Position numbers and translations under genes: made by a program. The notes beneath the pieces are model-generated. The model made no database searches. It saw only the letters and a program-made list of their open reading frames with translations, and had not been told where the DNA came from. Positions 1 through 8,887 of a DNA stretch of 64,000 nucleotides are shown here, piece by piece. Origin of the DNA: Blastococcus mobilis (GTDB taxonomy: Bacteria; Actinomycetota; Actinomycetes; Mycobacteriales; Geodermatophilaceae); NCBI RefSeq assembly GCF_900188025.1, contig NZ_FZNO01000003.1, positions 225,400-289,399 on the forward strand, given 5' to 3'. Positions within the stretch are counted from its first letter, which is position 1, and each line of letters begins with the position of its first letter.

Positions 1-920
1 GCCTGGGGTCCGAGCTCGGCGGCGGCGATGCGGGGGCCGGGACGGAACCCGCGCCCGGGGAGGGCCCGGTCCAGCCGCTCCCGCGCCGGGGCGAGCACCA
101 TCTCGCCCAGCTTGCTGACCCCGCCGCCGATCACCACGACCTCGGGGTCGAGGACGGCGGCCAGGTCGGCGATCCCCTGGCCCAGCCAGATGCCGACCTC
201 CGTGACCAGTTCCAGGGCCAGCGGGTCGCCCTCGGCGGCGGCGCGGGCGACGTCCTCACCGGTGAGCCGGTCGGGCTCGTGGTCCACCCGTTCCAGCAGC
301 CCCGCGGCGGCGGCCGGAGACGTGCGGGCGACCTCGCGGGCGGTCTGCCCGAGGGCCGTGCCGCTGGCGTACTGCTCCCAGCAGCCGCGGTTGCCGCAGG
401 CGCACAGCCGACCGTCGGGGACGACGCGCATGTGCCCCCACTCCCCCGCCACACCGTGCGAGCCGCGCCGCAGCCGGCCGTCCAGGACGATCCCGCCGCC
501 GATACCGGTGCCGAGCGTGATCATCAGCGCCAGGTCGGCGCCCCGTGCGGCGCCGTACCGGTACTCGGCCCACGCCGCGGCGTCGGCGTCGTTGCCCACC
601 CAGAGCGGGCGCTGCAGCCGGGCGGCGAGGTCCTTGCGCAGCGTCGAGTTGCGCCAGGCCAGGTGCGGGCTGAACAGCACCGTGTCACCGGTGCTGTCGA
701 ACCATCCGGCGGCGCCCACGCCGACGCCCACCAGCTCGCCGTCGTGACAGGCGGCGAGCTCCTCGACAACGGCGACGATCGCGTCCTCGGTGTCGGTGAC
801 CGAAGCACCCGGGGTGGCGCGGCGCGCGATGGCGACCACGGTGCCGTCGGCGGCCACGATGCCGCCCGCGACCTTCGTGCCGCCGACGTCGATGCCGAGC
901 GCGGCAGGCCCGGCCGTCAT
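1..920 (-). CDS. glkA: ROK-family glucokinase, 3' end cut by the window edge
   Basis: Phosphorylates glucose in the cytoplasm. The minus-strand frame starts at the ATG at 918-920 and runs off position 1 after about 306 codons, so only some ten C-terminal residues are missing from a family of about 315. The N-terminal ATP-binding loop reads GIDVGGTK. The ROK zinc signature CACGNRGCWEQ is intact near residue 160, and GTGIGGG precedes it. The start overlaps the stop of the DUF5304 gene (ATGA). The order SRPBCC, ArsA-like, DUF5304, glucokinase is the one known around Streptomyces glkA, which supports the symbol. Another ROK sugar kinase is possible but less likely. Confidence 0.9.
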   Translation of the reverse strand, partial: MTAGPAALGIDVGGTKVAGGIVAADGTVVAIARRATPGASVTDTEDAIVAVVEELAACHDGELVGVGVGAAGWFDSTGDTVLFSPHLAWRNSTLRKDLAARLQRPLWVGNDADAAAWAEYRYGAARGADLALMITLGTGIGGGIVLDGRLRRGSHGVAGEWGHMRVVPDGRLCACGNRGCWEQYASGTALGQTAREVARTSPAAAAGLLERVDHEPDRLTGEDVARAAAEGDPLALELVTEVGIWLGQGIADLAAVLDPEVVVIGGGVSKLGEMVLAPARERLDRALPGRGFRPGPRIAAAELGPQ

Positions 921-1249
921 GCGATGTCGATCTGCTGGACCGGCGGGGGCGGCGGGCTCTCCTGAGCGCCCGCGTCGGTCTCCCTCACCGGCACGTCCGG
1001 TCGCCCGGCGGCAGCCACGGTGCGCAGAGCGGTGGCGGCCGCGGTGAGCACGTCGGCCAGCGCCTCGGTCACCTCCGGCCGCTCGCCGCGGACGACGGCC
1101 GCCACCTGGCAGATCGGGCACCACCAGCATTCCTCGGCGTGCCCGTCACCGGCGGCCCCGTCAGCGGCGGGCGATGCGCCGACGGGCCCGCCGCGCAGGG
1201 CCTCGACGAGGCGCTGCGCCTGGTCGATCCAATCCGTTCCGGGTGTCAT
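917..1249 (-). CDS. DUF5304-like small protein
   Basis: Conserved actinobacterial protein of 110 residues with no known function. The sequence shows a helical N-terminus (WIDQAQRLVEALRGG), a cysteine motif ECWWCPICQ near residue 45 that could bind metal, and an Ala-rich helix. Its ATG overlaps the stop of the ArsA-like gene by four bases, and its own TGA overlaps the glucokinase start, so it is translationally coupled on both sides. The family name is from memory of the Streptomyces neighbourhood. Confidence 0.8.
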   Translation of the reverse strand: MTPGTDWIDQAQRLVEALRGGPVGASPAADGAAGDGHAEECWWCPICQVAAVVRGERPEVTEALADVLTAAATALRTVAAAGRPDVPVRETDAGAQESPPPPPVQQIDIA

Positions 1250-2412
1250 GGGGTCCTTTTCTCGGCGCTGAGGAGGTCGGCGGGCCACAGCTGCGGATCG
1301 GGGCGGAAACCCACCACGAGGCGGGCGGTGGCCGTAGCGGGATCGAGGAGCCGGCCGCCGGTCACCTCGCACCGGCGCAGCAGCGGATCGAGCCGCAACG
1401 ACCGGCGGGCCCCTCCCACGGTGAGCACGAGATCGTCCACCCAGCGGGTCAGCTGCACCGCCTCTCGCTCGGCGAACGGCAGCGGCACGGTGAGCTGCCA
1501 GGCCCCCTCGTGCCGCTCCGGCCCGGGCACGGGGAATCCGGTGACCTCGGGAAGGAGGCCGTCCAGGAGCCCGGCGAGCTCGTCGGCATCCCCGGGAGCC
1601 ACGGCGAGCTCGGGAACGCGGTGGACCGGCGCGACCTCGGCCAGAGCGGTGAGGACGGCGTCCTGCTCCGCGGCGCGGCGCCTCGTCCACTCGTCGTCGC
1701 CGCCCAGCGGGAGCACGCGGCTGAGCACCGCGCCGGTCCGCAGGCCGTGCAGGCCCAGGACGGTCGCCACCGAGCGCAGCGCCGGCCCGGCGGATGTCCG
1801 CGGCGCTGCCACCAGGACGACGCCTGTGTCGACCGGATCGGCCAGGCGGTCGCGGGCGAGCAGCGCCTCCACGGCCGGGACGGCGGACAGCGCGGCATCC
1901 ACCGGGCCGCGACGGGCGGCCCCGGCCGCCACCGCGGCGGTCCGGACGGCGCCGAGCGCCCGCATCCCGGGGGGCATCAGCTGATCCAGCCACCAGCGCA
2001 GGGCGGCGGACAGGCCGACCAGCGTCGTCGCGGACTCGACGGGTCCGGCGTCGACGACCACGAGATCGGCCTCCACCCGCCCGAGGTGGGCGAACAGGCC
2101 GAGGTCCGCGGTCCCGGGCATCGGGACCACCGAGGTAGCGGGCGGCAAGGTCAGCTGCGGCAGCACGGCCGCGAGCGCGTCCGCAGTCCCCGTCCACAGG
2201 TTCTCGAGGGCATCCTGCGGATCCACGGTGGTCACCGTCAGGCCCGGTTCGGCGTCCAGCCCCCTGACGCGGACGCCCTGCCTGCAGAGGAGCACGGTGT
2301 GCCGCCCGGCTCGGGCGGCGTGGACGGCGGCGGAGGTGGCCAGCGTCGAGGTCCCCGCCCCGCCCGGACCGGTGAAGAGCAAAGTTCGCATGGCACGCCC
2401 CGCTGGGGACAT
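1246..2412 (-). CDS. ArsA-like P-loop ATPase
   Basis: Predicted soluble ATPase of 388 residues related to ArsA/Get3. The P-loop is GPGGAGTST near residue 15, and a Walker-B-like strand (DLVVVDAGP) lies near residue 110. Arsenite-binding cysteines of true ArsA are not evident, so a role in arsenic efflux is not supported. I start it at the ATG at 2410-2412, which overlaps the upstream stop as TGATG; an internal ATG at 2391 would remove seven residues. It is the second gene of a coupled four-gene operon. Its job there is unknown. Confidence 0.8.
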   Translation of the reverse strand: MSPAGRAMRTLLFTGPGGAGTSTLATSAAVHAARAGRHTVLLCRQGVRVRGLDAEPGLTVTTVDPQDALENLWTGTADALAAVLPQLTLPPATSVVPMPGTADLGLFAHLGRVEADLVVVDAGPVESATTLVGLSAALRWWLDQLMPPGMRALGAVRTAAVAAGAARRGPVDAALSAVPAVEALLARDRLADPVDTGVVLVAAPRTSAGPALRSVATVLGLHGLRTGAVLSRVLPLGGDDEWTRRRAAEQDAVLTALAEVAPVHRVPELAVAPGDADELAGLLDGLLPEVTGFPVPGPERHEGAWQLTVPLPFAEREAVQLTRWVDDLVLTVGGARRSLRLDPLLRRCEVTGGRLLDPATATARLVVGFRPDPQLWPADLLSAEKRTP

Positions 2413-2843
2413 CAGCCCTCGACGCGCTTCTTGAGCTCCTTGAGAGCCGTGTCGAGGATGACCTTCTCGGCCTTGCGCTTGATCATGCCGAGCATCGGGA
2501 TCGAGAGGTCGATGGCGATGGCGTAGGTGACCTCGGTGGCGCCGTCCCGCTCGGTGAGCGTGTAGCTGCCCTCCTGGCGCCGCTGCATCTGGCCCTTGAC
2601 GAGGTTCCAGGACACCGCGCGGTCGCCGTCCCAGGTGTAGTCGAGGACGTAGTCGTCCTTGACCGCGCCGGCATCGAGCACGAAGTGCACCCGCTGCGCG
2701 CGCCCGTCGGGCCCCGTCTCGAGGACCTCGACCTTCTTCGCCGCGGCGACCCACTGCGGGTAGGAGGCGAAATCGGCGATGACCGCCATGACATCGGCCG
2801 CAGGCGCATCGACGACGATCGACTGGGTGGACTGGTCGGCCAT
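2412..2843 (-). CDS. SRPBCC-family (polyketide cyclase-like) protein
   Basis: Protein of 143 residues with the START/Bet v 1 ligand-pocket pattern: VVDAPAADVMAVIADFASYPQW at the N-terminus, YVLDYTWDGDR in the middle and a long C-terminal helix (LDTALKELKKRVEG). The family binds hydrophobic ligands; no catalytic residue can be assigned. It is the first gene of the minus-strand operon. A TAGCCT -10 element sits seven bases before the ATG, which suggests a leaderless message. Confidence 0.85.
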   Translation of the reverse strand: MADQSTQSIVVDAPAADVMAVIADFASYPQWVAAAKKVEVLETGPDGRAQRVHFVLDAGAVKDDYVLDYTWDGDRAVSWNLVKGQMQRRQEGSYTLTERDGATEVTYAIAIDLSIPMLGMIKRKAEKVILDTALKELKKRVEG

Positions 2844-2996
2844 GGGCAGCAGGCTAGCCGTTTCCGCCGTTCAGCGAGCCGGTGGCCCGACGCTGCCCTA
2901 CTCATGGGTAGGAATTCCGGCTAGATTCGACGCGACGTCCCTGGCCGGGGCCGCGGGCGACGGCGCCCCCGGACGGCGGGGAGGAGAGGACCAGGC

Positions 2997-4790
2997 GTGC
3001 GCGAGTTCAGCGTTCCTGCGATCACCGAGGTGGGTCCGGACGAGGCCCTGACCGACATGCTTGCCACCAACGTCGCCGAGCACGGCGACGAGGTAGGCCT
3101 CCGCGTGCGGCGCAACGGGCAGTGGCAGGACGTCACCTGGAAGGAGTTCGGCGCCCAGGTTGCCGGGGTCGCCAAGGGCCTCGTGGCCGCGGGCGTCGCA
3201 CCCGGTGACCGGGTGGCCCTGCAGGCGAAGACCCGCTACGAGTGGACGGTCCTCGACTACGCCATCTGGACCGCCGGCGCCGCCGTCGTCCCCATCTACG
3301 AGACGTCCAGCCCCGATCAGGTGGCCTGGATCCTGTCCGACTCGGGCGCGACCGCCGTGGTCGTCGAGCGCGACGAGCACGCCGCGGCCGTCGAGTCCGT
3401 CCGTGACCAGACACCCAATCTGCGGTCGGTCTACGTCATCGACGACGGCGCGGTCGACCAGCTAGTCCAGGCGGGCAAGGACGTCCCCGACAGCGAGCTC
3501 GAGGCCCGCCGTGCCACGCTCTCGGCCGACAGCCTGGCCACCCTGATCTACACCAGCGGCACCACGGGCCGCCCCAAGGGCTGCGAGCTCACCCACTCGA
3601 ACTTCTTGTTCGAGATCGGCAACGCGATGAACCTGCTGGGCCGGTTCATGAACGTGCAGGGCTCCCTCCTGCTGTTCATCCCGCTGGCCCACGTGCTCGC
3701 CCGCGTCATGCAGGTCGGCGCCGTCAAGACGCGCACGGTCATCGGCCACACCCCCGACGTCTCGAACCTCGTCCAGGACCTCGGCGAGTTCAAGCCGACC
3801 TTCGTCCTGGCCGTCCCGCGTGTCTTCGAGAAGGTCTTCAACAGCGCCAAGGCCAAGGCCGAGGGCGACGGCAAGGGCAAGATCTTCGACAAGGCCGCCC
3901 AGGTCGCCATCGCCTGGTCCCGCGCGCAGGACACGGGTGGGGCCGGGCTGGCCCTGAAGGCGCAGCACGCGCTCTTCGACAAGCTGGTCTACGGCAAGCT
4001 CCGGGCCGCGCTCGGCGGTCGCTGCCTCGGCGCGATCTCCGGTGGCGCACCCCTGGGCGAGCGGCTCGGCCACTTCTTCCGCGGCATCGGCGTCACCGTC
4101 TACGAAGGTTACGGCCTGACCGAGACGACGGCCGCCGCGTCGGTGAACCACGACGACGCGCTGCGCATCGGCACCGTCGGGCGGCCGCTTCCCGGTGTGG
4201 AGTTCCGCATCGCCGACGACGGCGAGGTCCTCATCCGTGGCGGCATCGTCATGCGCGGCTACTGGCGCAACGAGGAGGCCACCAAGGAAGCAATCGACTC
4301 CGAGGGCTGGTTCCACAGCGGCGACATCGGCGAGCTCGACCGGGACGGTTTCCTGAAGATCACCGGGCGCAAGAAGGAGATCCTGGTGACCGCCGGCGGC
4401 AAGAACGTCGCCCCCGCGGTGCTGGAGGACCGGCTGCGCGCTCACCGTCTGGTGAGCCAGTGCATCGTCGTCGGCGACCAGCGTCCGTTCATCGCCGCGC
4501 TGATCACCCTGGACCAGGAGGCGCTCCCCGCCTGGCTGGAGTCCAAGGGCAAGCCGGCGGGTCACACCGCCGACCAGCTGTGGGAGGACCCCGAGCTCCT
4601 GGCCGAGATCGACGCAGCGGTCAAGGACGCCAACAAGGCGGTCTCCCAGGCCGAGGCGATCAAGAAGTTCAAGATTCTCGGCACCGACTTCACCGAGGAC
4701 AACGGCATGCTCACCCCGAGCCTGAAGCTCAAGCGCACCGTCGTCATGAAGGAGTTCGGCACCGAGGTCGAGGACCTGTACGCCGGCTGA
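2997..4790 (+). CDS. Long-chain fatty acid--CoA ligase (AMP-binding)
   Basis: Activates fatty acids to acyl-CoA through an acyl-AMP intermediate. The 597-residue length fits the FadD15-like group. The AMP-binding P-loop YTSGTTGRPKG lies near residue 185, GYGLTET near residue 375, WFHSGDIGELD near residue 440, and the lysine-containing GRKKEILVTAGGKNV near residue 460. The start is GTG with a strong upstream purine tract (ggaggagagg). It diverges from the SRPBCC operon, a partnership also seen in Streptomyces. A palindromic intergenic repeat follows the stop. Confidence 0.93.
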   Translation: MREFSVPAITEVGPDEALTDMLATNVAEHGDEVGLRVRRNGQWQDVTWKEFGAQVAGVAKGLVAAGVAPGDRVALQAKTRYEWTVLDYAIWTAGAAVVPIYETSSPDQVAWILSDSGATAVVVERDEHAAAVESVRDQTPNLRSVYVIDDGAVDQLVQAGKDVPDSELEARRATLSADSLATLIYTSGTTGRPKGCELTHSNFLFEIGNAMNLLGRFMNVQGSLLLFIPLAHVLARVMQVGAVKTRTVIGHTPDVSNLVQDLGEFKPTFVLAVPRVFEKVFNSAKAKAEGDGKGKIFDKAAQVAIAWSRAQDTGGAGLALKAQHALFDKLVYGKLRAALGGRCLGAISGGAPLGERLGHFFRGIGVTVYEGYGLTETTAAASVNHDDALRIGTVGRPLPGVEFRIADDGEVLIRGGIVMRGYWRNEEATKEAIDSEGWFHSGDIGELDRDGFLKITGRKKEILVTAGGKNVAPAVLEDRLRAHRLVSQCIVVGDQRPFIAALITLDQEALPAWLESKGKPAGHTADQLWEDPELLAEIDAAVKDANKAVSQAEAIKKFKILGTDFTEDNGMLTPSLKLKRTVVMKEFGTEVEDLYAG

Positions 4791-4793
4791 GGC

Positions 4794-4849
4794 GGCCCCC
4801 TCCAGGGAACCGCCCCGAGCTTGCGAGGGGTGGGGAGGAGGAGGTCCTT
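4794..4849 (-). repeat. Intergenic palindromic repeat, copy 1
   Basis: GC-rich imperfect hairpin between the acyl-CoA ligase and the PimB-like gene, both of which end here. It shares with the other copies an outer arm of the GGCCCC/GGTCCTT type and an inner CGAGCTTGCGAGGGGTGGGG segment. It could act as a bidirectional terminator. Confidence 0.6.
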
Positions 4850-4877
4850 CCGCCGTCCCGCAGTCGTGGGGCGGGGC

Positions 4878-6014
4878 TCAGTGCTGTGCGGCCCCGGGTT
4901 CGAGCAGCTCGGCGAAGGTGGCAGCGATCGTCGTCCACGACCACCGCTGCTCCACCCAGGCCCGGCCGGCCTCGCCCATGGCCCGCGCACGGCGCGCGTC
5001 GGACAGCAGGCCGGCGATCGCGTCGGCCACCGCGCTGGGTGAGCGCGGATCGATGACGTGCCCCGTGACGCCGTCGCGCACCGCCTCCGGGGCACCGCCG
5101 GAGGTGCCGGCGACGACCGGGCGGGCACAGGCGGCGGCCTCCAGGAACACCATGCCCAGGCCCTCGACGTCCAGCCCCGCACGGCGGGTCCGGCACGGCA
5201 TGGCGAAGACGTCTCCTGCCGCGTAGTAGCCGGGAAGCCGGGCCGCCTCGACCGGGCCGGTGAAGGCGACCGAGTCCTGCAGACCGCGCGCCACGACCGC
5301 CCGGCGGAGGGTGGCCTCCGCCGGGCCGCCTCCGACCAGGAGCAGCCGCGCGGAGGGGTGCCGGTCGAGGACGCTCGGCCAGCCGGCCACCAGGACGTCC
5401 TGCCCCTTGCGTGCGACCAGCCGGGACACGCAGACCACGACCGGCGCGTCGCCGAGACCGTGCCGCCGCCGGACGGCCGAGCCGTCCACCTCCGGGTTGA
5501 AGAGGTCGACGTCGACCCCCGGTGACAACTGGGCCAGCCGGGTGCGCCCACTGAGGGCCGGCGCGAGCCGGTCCCGGGTGTAGTCGCTGATGTAGGTGAC
5601 CACATCCAGGCCGGAGGCGATGCGCCGCATGAGCTGCCGGCTCCCCGGCAACGCCACCCAGCCGGTCTCGTGGCCGTGGGTGGCGCCCACCAGATGGCGA
5701 ACGCCGGCGTCGCGCAGCGCCGGCGCCATCAGCCCCAGGGGCGCGGCCGCGCCGAAGAAGGCGCTGTCGCAGCCGTGCCGCTGGGCGAGCTGGACGGCGG
5801 CGCGGGTGGCGCCGGGGGTGGGCAGGAGCATGCCGGTGGGCTGCCGGACCACCGGATAGGGCAGCCCCGTGTCGTGATCGGCCGACCCGGGGGCGTCGGA
5901 GGCCAGGACGACGACGGAGTCCGGCGGTCGGCGGGCCAGCAGGGCCGCGACGAACGTCTGGATGCCGCCCTGGCGCGGTGGGAAGTCGTTGGTCACGACC
6001 AGCGTGCGGGTCAT
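4878..6014 (-). CDS. pimB: GT4 glycosyltransferase, PimB-like mannosyltransferase
   Basis: Predicted GDP-mannose-dependent mannosyltransferase at the inner face of the membrane that adds the second mannose to phosphatidylinositol mannoside. The 378-residue protein begins TLVVTNDFPPRQGGIQTFV, with the GT-B glycine loop. It carries SPGVDVDLFNP near residue 180, VSRLVARKGQD near residue 205 and the C-terminal EX7E-type motif (EGLGMVFLEAA) near residue 300. The ATG at 6014 overlaps the M48 protease stop by four bases, so the two genes are coupled. Other PIM or glycolipid mannosyltransferases of the same fold cannot be excluded. Confidence 0.75.
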   Translation of the reverse strand: MTRTLVVTNDFPPRQGGIQTFVAALLARRPPDSVVVLASDAPGSADHDTGLPYPVVRQPTGMLLPTPGATRAAVQLAQRHGCDSAFFGAAAPLGLMAPALRDAGVRHLVGATHGHETGWVALPGSRQLMRRIASGLDVVTYISDYTRDRLAPALSGRTRLAQLSPGVDVDLFNPEVDGSAVRRRHGLGDAPVVVCVSRLVARKGQDVLVAGWPSVLDRHPSARLLLVGGGPAEATLRRAVVARGLQDSVAFTGPVEAARLPGYYAAGDVFAMPCRTRRAGLDVEGLGMVFLEAAACARPVVAGTSGGAPEAVRDGVTGHVIDPRSPSAVADAIAGLLSDARRARAMGEAGRAWVEQRWSWTTIAATFAELLEPGAAQH

Positions 6015-7276
6015 GGACGGTTCAGCTCCGCCCAGTCGGCAGCCAGCGCCAGCCGCTGCGCGACGGTCGGGTGCGAACCGAAGAACCAGTGCCACACGCC
6101 CGGCGGGTCGGGGTCGGAGAGATTGGACGCGGCGAGGTCCTGCTGCATGGCGACGAACGCCTCCGGGTCGTCCGTGAGGTCGAGGGCGTGCACGTCCGCC
6201 CGCGCCTCGACGTGGCGGGACACCCCGTTCTGCACCGGCGCGGACAGCAGCGTGCCCACGGTGATCAGGAAGAGCGCCAGCGGAACCACACGGGGATCTC
6301 CCGGACCCTCCGCGCCGGCCCGGCGCAGCAGCGTCGGCGACGAGAGCAGCCAGCCCAGCGCGGCCACGCCGGCGCCCGCCCCCAGCGCGCCCATCAGGGT
6401 GCCGGTGAGGACGTCGTCGTTGGCGACGTGGCCCAGCTCGTGGGCCACGATCGACTCGATCTGCTCGTCGGGCAGCCGCTCGAGGACGGTGTCGTAGACG
6501 ACGACGCGGCGGGTGGTGCCGAACCCGGAGACGTAGGCGTTCAGCGCCGTCGTCCGGCGCGAGGCGTCCGACACCAGCACGTCCTGCACCGGCGTGCCGT
6601 TCTCCTCCGCCAGCTGGAGCAGGTCACTGCGCAGCCGGCCCTCTGCCAGCGGCTGGAAACGGTTGAAGGCCGGTTCGATGAGCACCGGCCAGAGGAAGGA
6701 CCCCACGACCACGAAAGCGGCGGCCCCCGCTCCGGCCCACGCCCACCACGTCCGCGGCGCCCGGCGGGCCAACCAGACCAGGGCGAGCAGGCCGAGCGCG
6801 GTCAGCCCGGCATCGATGGCCGTGGAGACCGCGACGTCGCGCAGCCAGAGCCCCCAGCTCCGGGTGGACAGCCCGTAACGGTGCCGCACGACCTCGCCGT
6901 AGGCCGCCAGGGGCAGCGTGGCCAGCCGTCCGATGACGGCGAGGGCGAGGACGCCGAGCAGGACCTGCCAGACCCATCCCCCGCCCAGCGGCCTGGCGAC
7001 CGCCCGCACGAGCCGGGCACCGGCCCGCGTCAGGCCCAGGACCGCCGAGACGGTCAGGCCGAGCAGCAGGGAGATCAACGAGGCGGGGCGGAGGGCCGCC
7101 GCGAAAGACTCGGCACGGTTCAGCTGCGCCTCGGAGAGACCTGCGGTGGGGTCGACCGGGGTGCGTCCGCCGACCGGATCCGGCAGCGGCACCCAGGGGG
7201 TGCGGACGGCGATGACGACGGCGAACGCGATGCCGAGGACGACCGCGGCGGCCAGCGCGGCCCGACGGGCAGTCAC
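6011..7276 (-). CDS. M48-family integral membrane metallopeptidase
   Basis: Zinc protease of 421 residues, probably for membrane protein quality control. The zinc motif VAHELGHVANDD lies near residue 280 and the third ligand region (SRHVEARADVHAL) near residue 350. Several hydrophobic segments precede and interrupt the catalytic part, as in HtpX/Ste24-type enzymes. The GTG start lies seven bases after a TAGGAT -10 element, so translation is probably leaderless. The gene is followed by a coupled PimB-like gene. Confidence 0.88.
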   Translation of the reverse strand: MTARRAALAAAVVLGIAFAVVIAVRTPWVPLPDPVGGRTPVDPTAGLSEAQLNRAESFAAALRPASLISLLLGLTVSAVLGLTRAGARLVRAVARPLGGGWVWQVLLGVLALAVIGRLATLPLAAYGEVVRHRYGLSTRSWGLWLRDVAVSTAIDAGLTALGLLALVWLARRAPRTWWAWAGAGAAAFVVVGSFLWPVLIEPAFNRFQPLAEGRLRSDLLQLAEENGTPVQDVLVSDASRRTTALNAYVSGFGTTRRVVVYDTVLERLPDEQIESIVAHELGHVANDDVLTGTLMGALGAGAGVAALGWLLSSPTLLRRAGAEGPGDPRVVPLALFLITVGTLLSAPVQNGVSRHVEARADVHALDLTDDPEAFVAMQQDLAASNLSDPDPPGVWHWFFGSHPTVAQRLALAADWAELNRP

Positions 7277-7292
7277 CCGGCCGATCCTAGAG

Positions 7293-7351
7293 AAAGGACC
7301 CCCCTGCCCCCCGCCACTCGCAAGCTCGCGTCGGGACCCTGCAGGAGGGCC
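7293..7351 (+). repeat. Intergenic palindromic repeat, copy 2
   Basis: Copy of the dispersed element in the opposite orientation to copy 1. It reads AGGACCCC, then a CCACTCGCAAGCTCGCG core, then GGGACCCTGCAGG and GGCC. It lies just upstream of the M48 promoter. Confidence 0.6.
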
Positions 7352-7360
7352 ACCCGACGA

Positions 7361-7392
7361 GGGCCGGTGACCCCTTGTGGGGTCACCGGCCC
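7361..7392. terminator. Perfect 14-bp hairpin
   Basis: GGGCCGGTGACCCC and its exact complement are separated by a four-base loop (ttgt). No T tract follows. It lies just beyond the stop of the NlpC/P60 gene at 7413 and probably ends that transcript. Confidence 0.75.
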
Positions 7393-7412
7393 TGGCCGAG
7401 GCGGTGCGGAGG

Positions 7413-8501
7413 TCAGCCGGCGATGCGGCGGGCGTGGGTGAACCCGCTCATCGAGTTGAAGTCGACCACCATGACCGGCTTGCTCGACGTCGACGCGTGG
7501 ACCATCTTGCCGTTGCCGACGTACATCGCCACGTGGCTGGTCGGGCTGTAGTAGAAGAGCAGGTCACCCGGCTGCAGGTCACCGACGGAGACCGGCGTGC
7601 CCATCTGCGACTGGCTCTTGCTCGAGTGCGGCAGGCTGACGCCGGCCGCCGAGTAGGCGTACTGGGTCAGGCCGGAGCAGTCGAAGGAGTTCGGCCCGCC
7701 GGCACCCCAGACGTAGGGGTCGCCGACCTGGGCCAGGGCCGTGTCGACCGCCACCTGCGCCGCACCGCTGGGGGCGACCACGCCGCTGGGGACGACCTGC
7801 GCCTCCGTGCCACCGTGCGCCTGGGCGACTGCTTCCTGCTGCGGAGGAGTGAGCGCCGCGAACTGCCGCTGGTAGTCGGCGATCTGCGCCTCGAGGTCCT
7901 TCTGCTGTTCGGCGATCTCGTCGACCGCCCGCTGCGCCTCGGCCTGGGCCTTGTCGGCCTCCGCCTGCGCCTGCTCGGCCGTGTCGGCGGCGTCGCCGAC
8001 CAGTGCGACCTGCTGGTTGGTGTGCCCGGCAATGGCATCGAGCGTGCCCAGCTGGTGCACGAGCTCATCGGCCGAGTCGCTGGTCAGCAGGACGTCCAGT
8101 CGCGAGAAGCCCTCGGTGGTGTACGCCGACCGCGCCAGCTGACGGACCTGACCGTCGAGCGCATCCAGCTGTGCCTGCGCGTCGGCCGCGGCCTGCTGGG
8201 CGCTCGCGACGGCCGCCTGCTGCTTCTCGAGCTGCACCTTCGCTTCGTTGAGCTGCTCGGTGACCACCTCGAGTTCGTGCTCGGCGTCGGCGACGAGGCG
8301 GGTGATCTGCGCCGGATCGGTCACCTCGTCGGGCTCGGCGCTCGCGGTGCCCGGGAGGACGGTGAAGGTGAGGGCTGCGGTGACTCCGAGGAGGAGACCC
8401 GAGCGGAGCCAACCGGCGTGACCAGCCCGCGTGTCAGCGGACGGCCGGGCGGTGGCGGAGTGTTCGAGGGCGTGCGGCAGTACGGCGTGTGGGGTCGCCA
8501 C
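7413..8501 (-). CDS. Secreted NlpC/P60 peptidoglycan endopeptidase (RipA-like)
   Basis: Cleaves stem-peptide bonds in the cell wall. The 362-residue protein has a signal peptide (GLLLGVTAALTFTVLPGTASA), a long coiled coil rich in Ala, Gln and Glu (about residues 55-240), and a C-terminal NlpC/P60 domain with the catalytic Cys in FDCSGLTQYAY, the His in SHVAMYVGNG and a downstream polar residue. I chose the GTG at 8501 because GGAGAG lies ten bases upstream and it gives a normal signal peptide. A c-di-AMP riboswitch precedes it. The coiled coil is typical of hydrolases regulated by FtsEX-like partners. Confidence 0.9.
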   Translation of the reverse strand: MATPHAVLPHALEHSATARPSADTRAGHAGWLRSGLLLGVTAALTFTVLPGTASAEPDEVTDPAQITRLVADAEHELEVVTEQLNEAKVQLEKQQAAVASAQQAAADAQAQLDALDGQVRQLARSAYTTEGFSRLDVLLTSDSADELVHQLGTLDAIAGHTNQQVALVGDAADTAEQAQAEADKAQAEAQRAVDEIAEQQKDLEAQIADYQRQFAALTPPQQEAVAQAHGGTEAQVVPSGVVAPSGAAQVAVDTALAQVGDPYVWGAGGPNSFDCSGLTQYAYSAAGVSLPHSSKSQSQMGTPVSVGDLQPGDLLFYYSPTSHVAMYVGNGKMVHASTSSKPVMVVDFNSMSGFTHARRIAG

Positions 8502-8534
8502 GAGCGGCGGCTCTCCGTTTCTTCCTCTGCAACC

Positions 8535-8697
8535 GCCTACCGAGTTAGCTGACGGGTTCGGGCTGGGAAGACTGGCCCTATCCCCTGCGCACCGGCGAAC
8601 CGGCCCTACAGGAGAACTCACCCCAGGACTGCGGTGGGTCCCCGGCTCGCCGTCGAGCACCTCTGCAGGCGCCGTCAGGCGATTAGGCGGTGCCCGT
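8535..8697 (-). ncRNA. c-di-AMP riboswitch (ydaO-yuaA type)
   Basis: The minus-strand leader of the NlpC/P60 gene contains, in order, the conserved blocks of the ydaO motif: CACCGCCTAATCGCC, GAGCCGGGGACCCACCGCAG, TGGGGTGAGTTC, TGTAGGGCC, then CCGAACCCGTCAGCTAAC and TCGGTAGGC. The class senses cyclic di-AMP and in actinobacteria commonly sits before NlpC/P60 or Rpf wall hydrolases, usually as an OFF switch. I assigned it by eye; a covariance search would fix the ends. Confidence 0.88.
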
Positions 8698-8744
8698 CCG
8701 AGGTCACCCCTCTGCGGGTGACGACCACTCGGTCGGACCGGCAG

Positions 8745-8774
8745 ACCCTAACGACCGTGATGTTGATGTGACAA
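8745..8774 (-). promoter_or_regulatory. Sigma-A-type promoter for the riboswitch and NlpC/P60 gene
   Basis: On the minus strand TTGTCA (8774-8769) and TAGGGT (8750-8745) are separated by 18 bases. The predicted start lies about 40 bases before the first riboswitch block. Confidence 0.65.
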
Positions 8775-8887
8775 CCGGAAGCTACTGGGACGGGCGTGAC
8801 GAAGATCTCGATCGAGGCAGTTCCCGCTGCTCAGGTGGCCGTCGGCACTGCCATGGCACGTGCGGCGGACCGTTCCGTCCGGACTCC

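Noticed and set aside
917..2197. 426-codon minus-strand frame covering the ArsA-like gene
   Set aside because: Only its last 110 codons, the DUF5304 protein, are real; the rest is out of frame with the P-loop ATPase.
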